NCBI RefSeq assembly: GCF_038396675.1
Contig: NC_088928.1
Span: forward strand, 10,693,501-10,757,500
From: Hydra vulgaris
Lineage: Eukaryota; Cnidaria; Hydrozoa; Anthoathecata; Hydridae
Length of the DNA stretch: 64,000 nt
Direction: 5' to 3'
Position 1 is the stretch's first letter. Each line of letters starts with the position of its first letter. Shown here one piece after another: positions 62,163 through 64,000 of the stretch. A program made the translations under genes and the position numbers. A model generated the notes under the pieces. It was not told the DNA's origin. It made no database searches and saw nothing but the letters and a program-made list of their open reading frames with translations.

Positions 62163-64000
62163 GATAATTGCATATAATATCTTCCTCATCTTCTGGGTCT
62201 TTTTCTATAAAAGAGAAATAAACTATTAAATTCAATTAAACGACGGCTAAAATAAATCATCGTTTTAATCGCACGTGAATCAAGTACACATCCACCATTA
62301 TTTTGGGGAAGGGGAGGGGGTGGTCTTAATAAGCGTGGATGGATGGGAAAAGTTTACAAAAATTAATCAAAGCCCCTCCCGTGTATTAGACACCTAAGAG
62401 TAGATATAAAAAATATATGGCTTGCGTTGATTAAAAGATTTATTACTTATAATTTAGAAATATATAATAAATACCACCTTTCTTTTTGTTTTTCTTTCCC
62501 TTAGTAAGATGGTTATTTGCTTTTTCTCAAACACCTATAAAACTTTCTCTCATTTCAGCCATTTTGTAATAAGTGATAAATTTTAAATTATTTGATGCCC
62601 CAAGAAAAAGTGCGCTAATAATAAGTATAAACAGACTTTTTATTAGTTGTTAAAAAAACATAACGTCACTTATCCGCTCATCTGGTTATCTTCTGATTTT
62701 AGTTCTATTATTTCGATTCTCAAAGGAATAAAAATTGTTACAATTGGTGTAAAAATTGTTATGAAATCGTTTTAGTTAAAGTTTTTGAAAAATCTTATCA
62801 ACATATTTGTACATTTATTTGAATTAAAAGTATGTTTTAAAGCTTTAACCCAGTTTGGCTTAACATTTTGATATTTCCCGTACCTGTTTTTAGGACTAAA
62901 AGCCTTTTAAAGAACTAATATTTAAATAGGTGATAGATTTCAGTATATAGAATATAGAAATGGAATTAACTCAAAAAATTTTTTTTTGTGCTTTTCATTT
63001 AACATCAAAATTAACTTAAAAACTATTTTTGTTTAAATTTTTCGGATTGAATTGTTGTATATTGCCAAAAGCTGTCAAAGTGAGTTTTCAACTCACTCGC
63101 TGTTAATGCAGCTACAGTTTTAACTACTACTACTAATATCATTATTTTGACGAAAAACAGTTCATATAGTTCTAAGCTACAGAGCAGCTCCAAAGTTTTA
63201 ACTTTAAAGAATAGATGGTTGCTGCATGTACAATAACAAAATATGTCCACGTTGCATGTACGGATACACAAATGACGATCAATGCATCATCATTACCTCC
63301 CGTAGCTAATATAAAATTGTCTTATAAATATTTATTTTCCTAAACCAAACAGATTTAAAAAAGCCAATTGAATACCAGTTGTTTACCACGTGACATTTCG
63401 GAATCAAAACAGTTCACGGTTTCTTGCAGCCATAAATTTTTTTCAGAAAAAAAACAAAAACAATCCTCCTTCTAAAATTGCTAAAGGTATATGTTTCCAT
63501 CAATAGAATTTCCTAAAATTTTTAGTAAAGAAAGAAAAATAGTTCTTGTTAATATAAATAAAATAGATGGCTTTTGATTCATTGTGAAAAATCCAAATTT
63601 TTCACGATCAAAAAAGACTTTTTCTTACCAAATTTAACTTACGTAAAACGAAAGTTTAAGCATCCCTGCTTAATGTTTTGTTTTACATAAAAAAATTTAT
63701 TAATACACATTTAACTGATTATATAGCCTAAAATTTAAATTTTTTTATTGCATTAAATAAAAAATTGTTTTTAAGTATAAATTTGTACCAGACCCAATCC
63801 TAATCTAAGTATTTTAGGCACAAATTGTTAATACGTGTTTAAAATATATTGATGGCCCTGAAAAAAAAAAAGAATTTAAGATAAAAAAAAACTTTTTTCA
63901 TTATTTAAAAAAAATAAGGTTGTAAAGTTGTTGCTGTCGTTTATTGTTTCATTTTAATTTGCTTGAGCTCGATTTTTATCAGCTTGTTCTTCTTTGTCAT
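62163..64000. other. Terminal interval without recognised genes
   Basis: A G-rich patch (GGGGAAGGGGAGGGGGTGG at about 62,305-62,324) and AT-rich sequence. The ORF at 63023-63271 (minus) shows no family signature. No RNA gene or transposon end was seen. Confidence 0.5.

Noticed and set aside
63023-63271. 82-codon minus-strand ORF with several cysteines
   Set aside because: Cysteine spacing fits no finger pattern, and there is no neighbouring support.

Overview
The window looks like a repeat-dense, AT-rich animal genome, most probably a cnidarian and most likely Hydra. The reasons are: many decayed CR1/L2-like LINEs, hAT, pogo, mariner-like and TTAA-targeting DNA transposons, an element with a THAP transposase plus a YqaJ/SWIM nuclease (an ISL2EU-type gene set), tRNA-derived SINEs, long (TA)n tracts, and two intact eukaryotic tRNA genes. 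The species is an inference; no host protein-coding gene could be supported.

Layout. 0-3 kb: 3' end of a hAT element, a (TA)n tract, a 384-bp inverted-repeat element rich in CCGGC and a hAT fragment. 3.4-11 kb: two minus-strand LINEs (endonuclease + RT), both broken. 12-19.6 kb: nested non-coding transposons (an outer terminal-inverted-repeat element, a 622-bp element with an 8-bp target duplication, a TTAA element holding two opposed SINEs and a foldback, a mariner-type MITE, a small MITE). 19.77-25.83 kb: a 6-kb interval bounded by TTAA-type inverted termini, filled with a truncated pogo element, a subterminal-repeat element and a plus-strand LINE. 26.65 kb: tRNA-Arg. 27.5-30.8 kb: an almost intact pogo-type transposon inserted into a LINE tail. 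31.2-34.5 kb: an internally deleted hAT element. 35-44 kb: RT, hAT and unknown coding remnants, minisatellites and tRNA-Asp. 45-49.2 kb: a second MITE copy, a complete DD37E-type mariner and a TTAA element with arms of about 400 bp. 49.2-51.2 kb: satellites. 51.2-61.4 kb: a LINE split by the ISL2EU-like element, itself split by a TTAA element that carries a SINE-like insert. 61.75 kb: a hAT MITE. The last 1.8 kb is featureless.

How parts fit together. The insertion order can be read from target duplications and from reading frames that rejoin across insertions: the LINE frame is restored when the 54,224-61,295 element and one AT are removed, and another LINE frame is restored when the pogo element and one TA are removed. 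Two separate TTAA elements with long arms carry fragments of the same unnamed protein family, the best candidate here for an undescribed element-encoded protein. Several long perfect hairpins interrupt otherwise recognisable coding sequence and look like templated inverted insertions.

Almost all coding regions are pseudogenes. The best preserved is the pogo-type transposase (28,491-30,353), broken by one nonsense codon.
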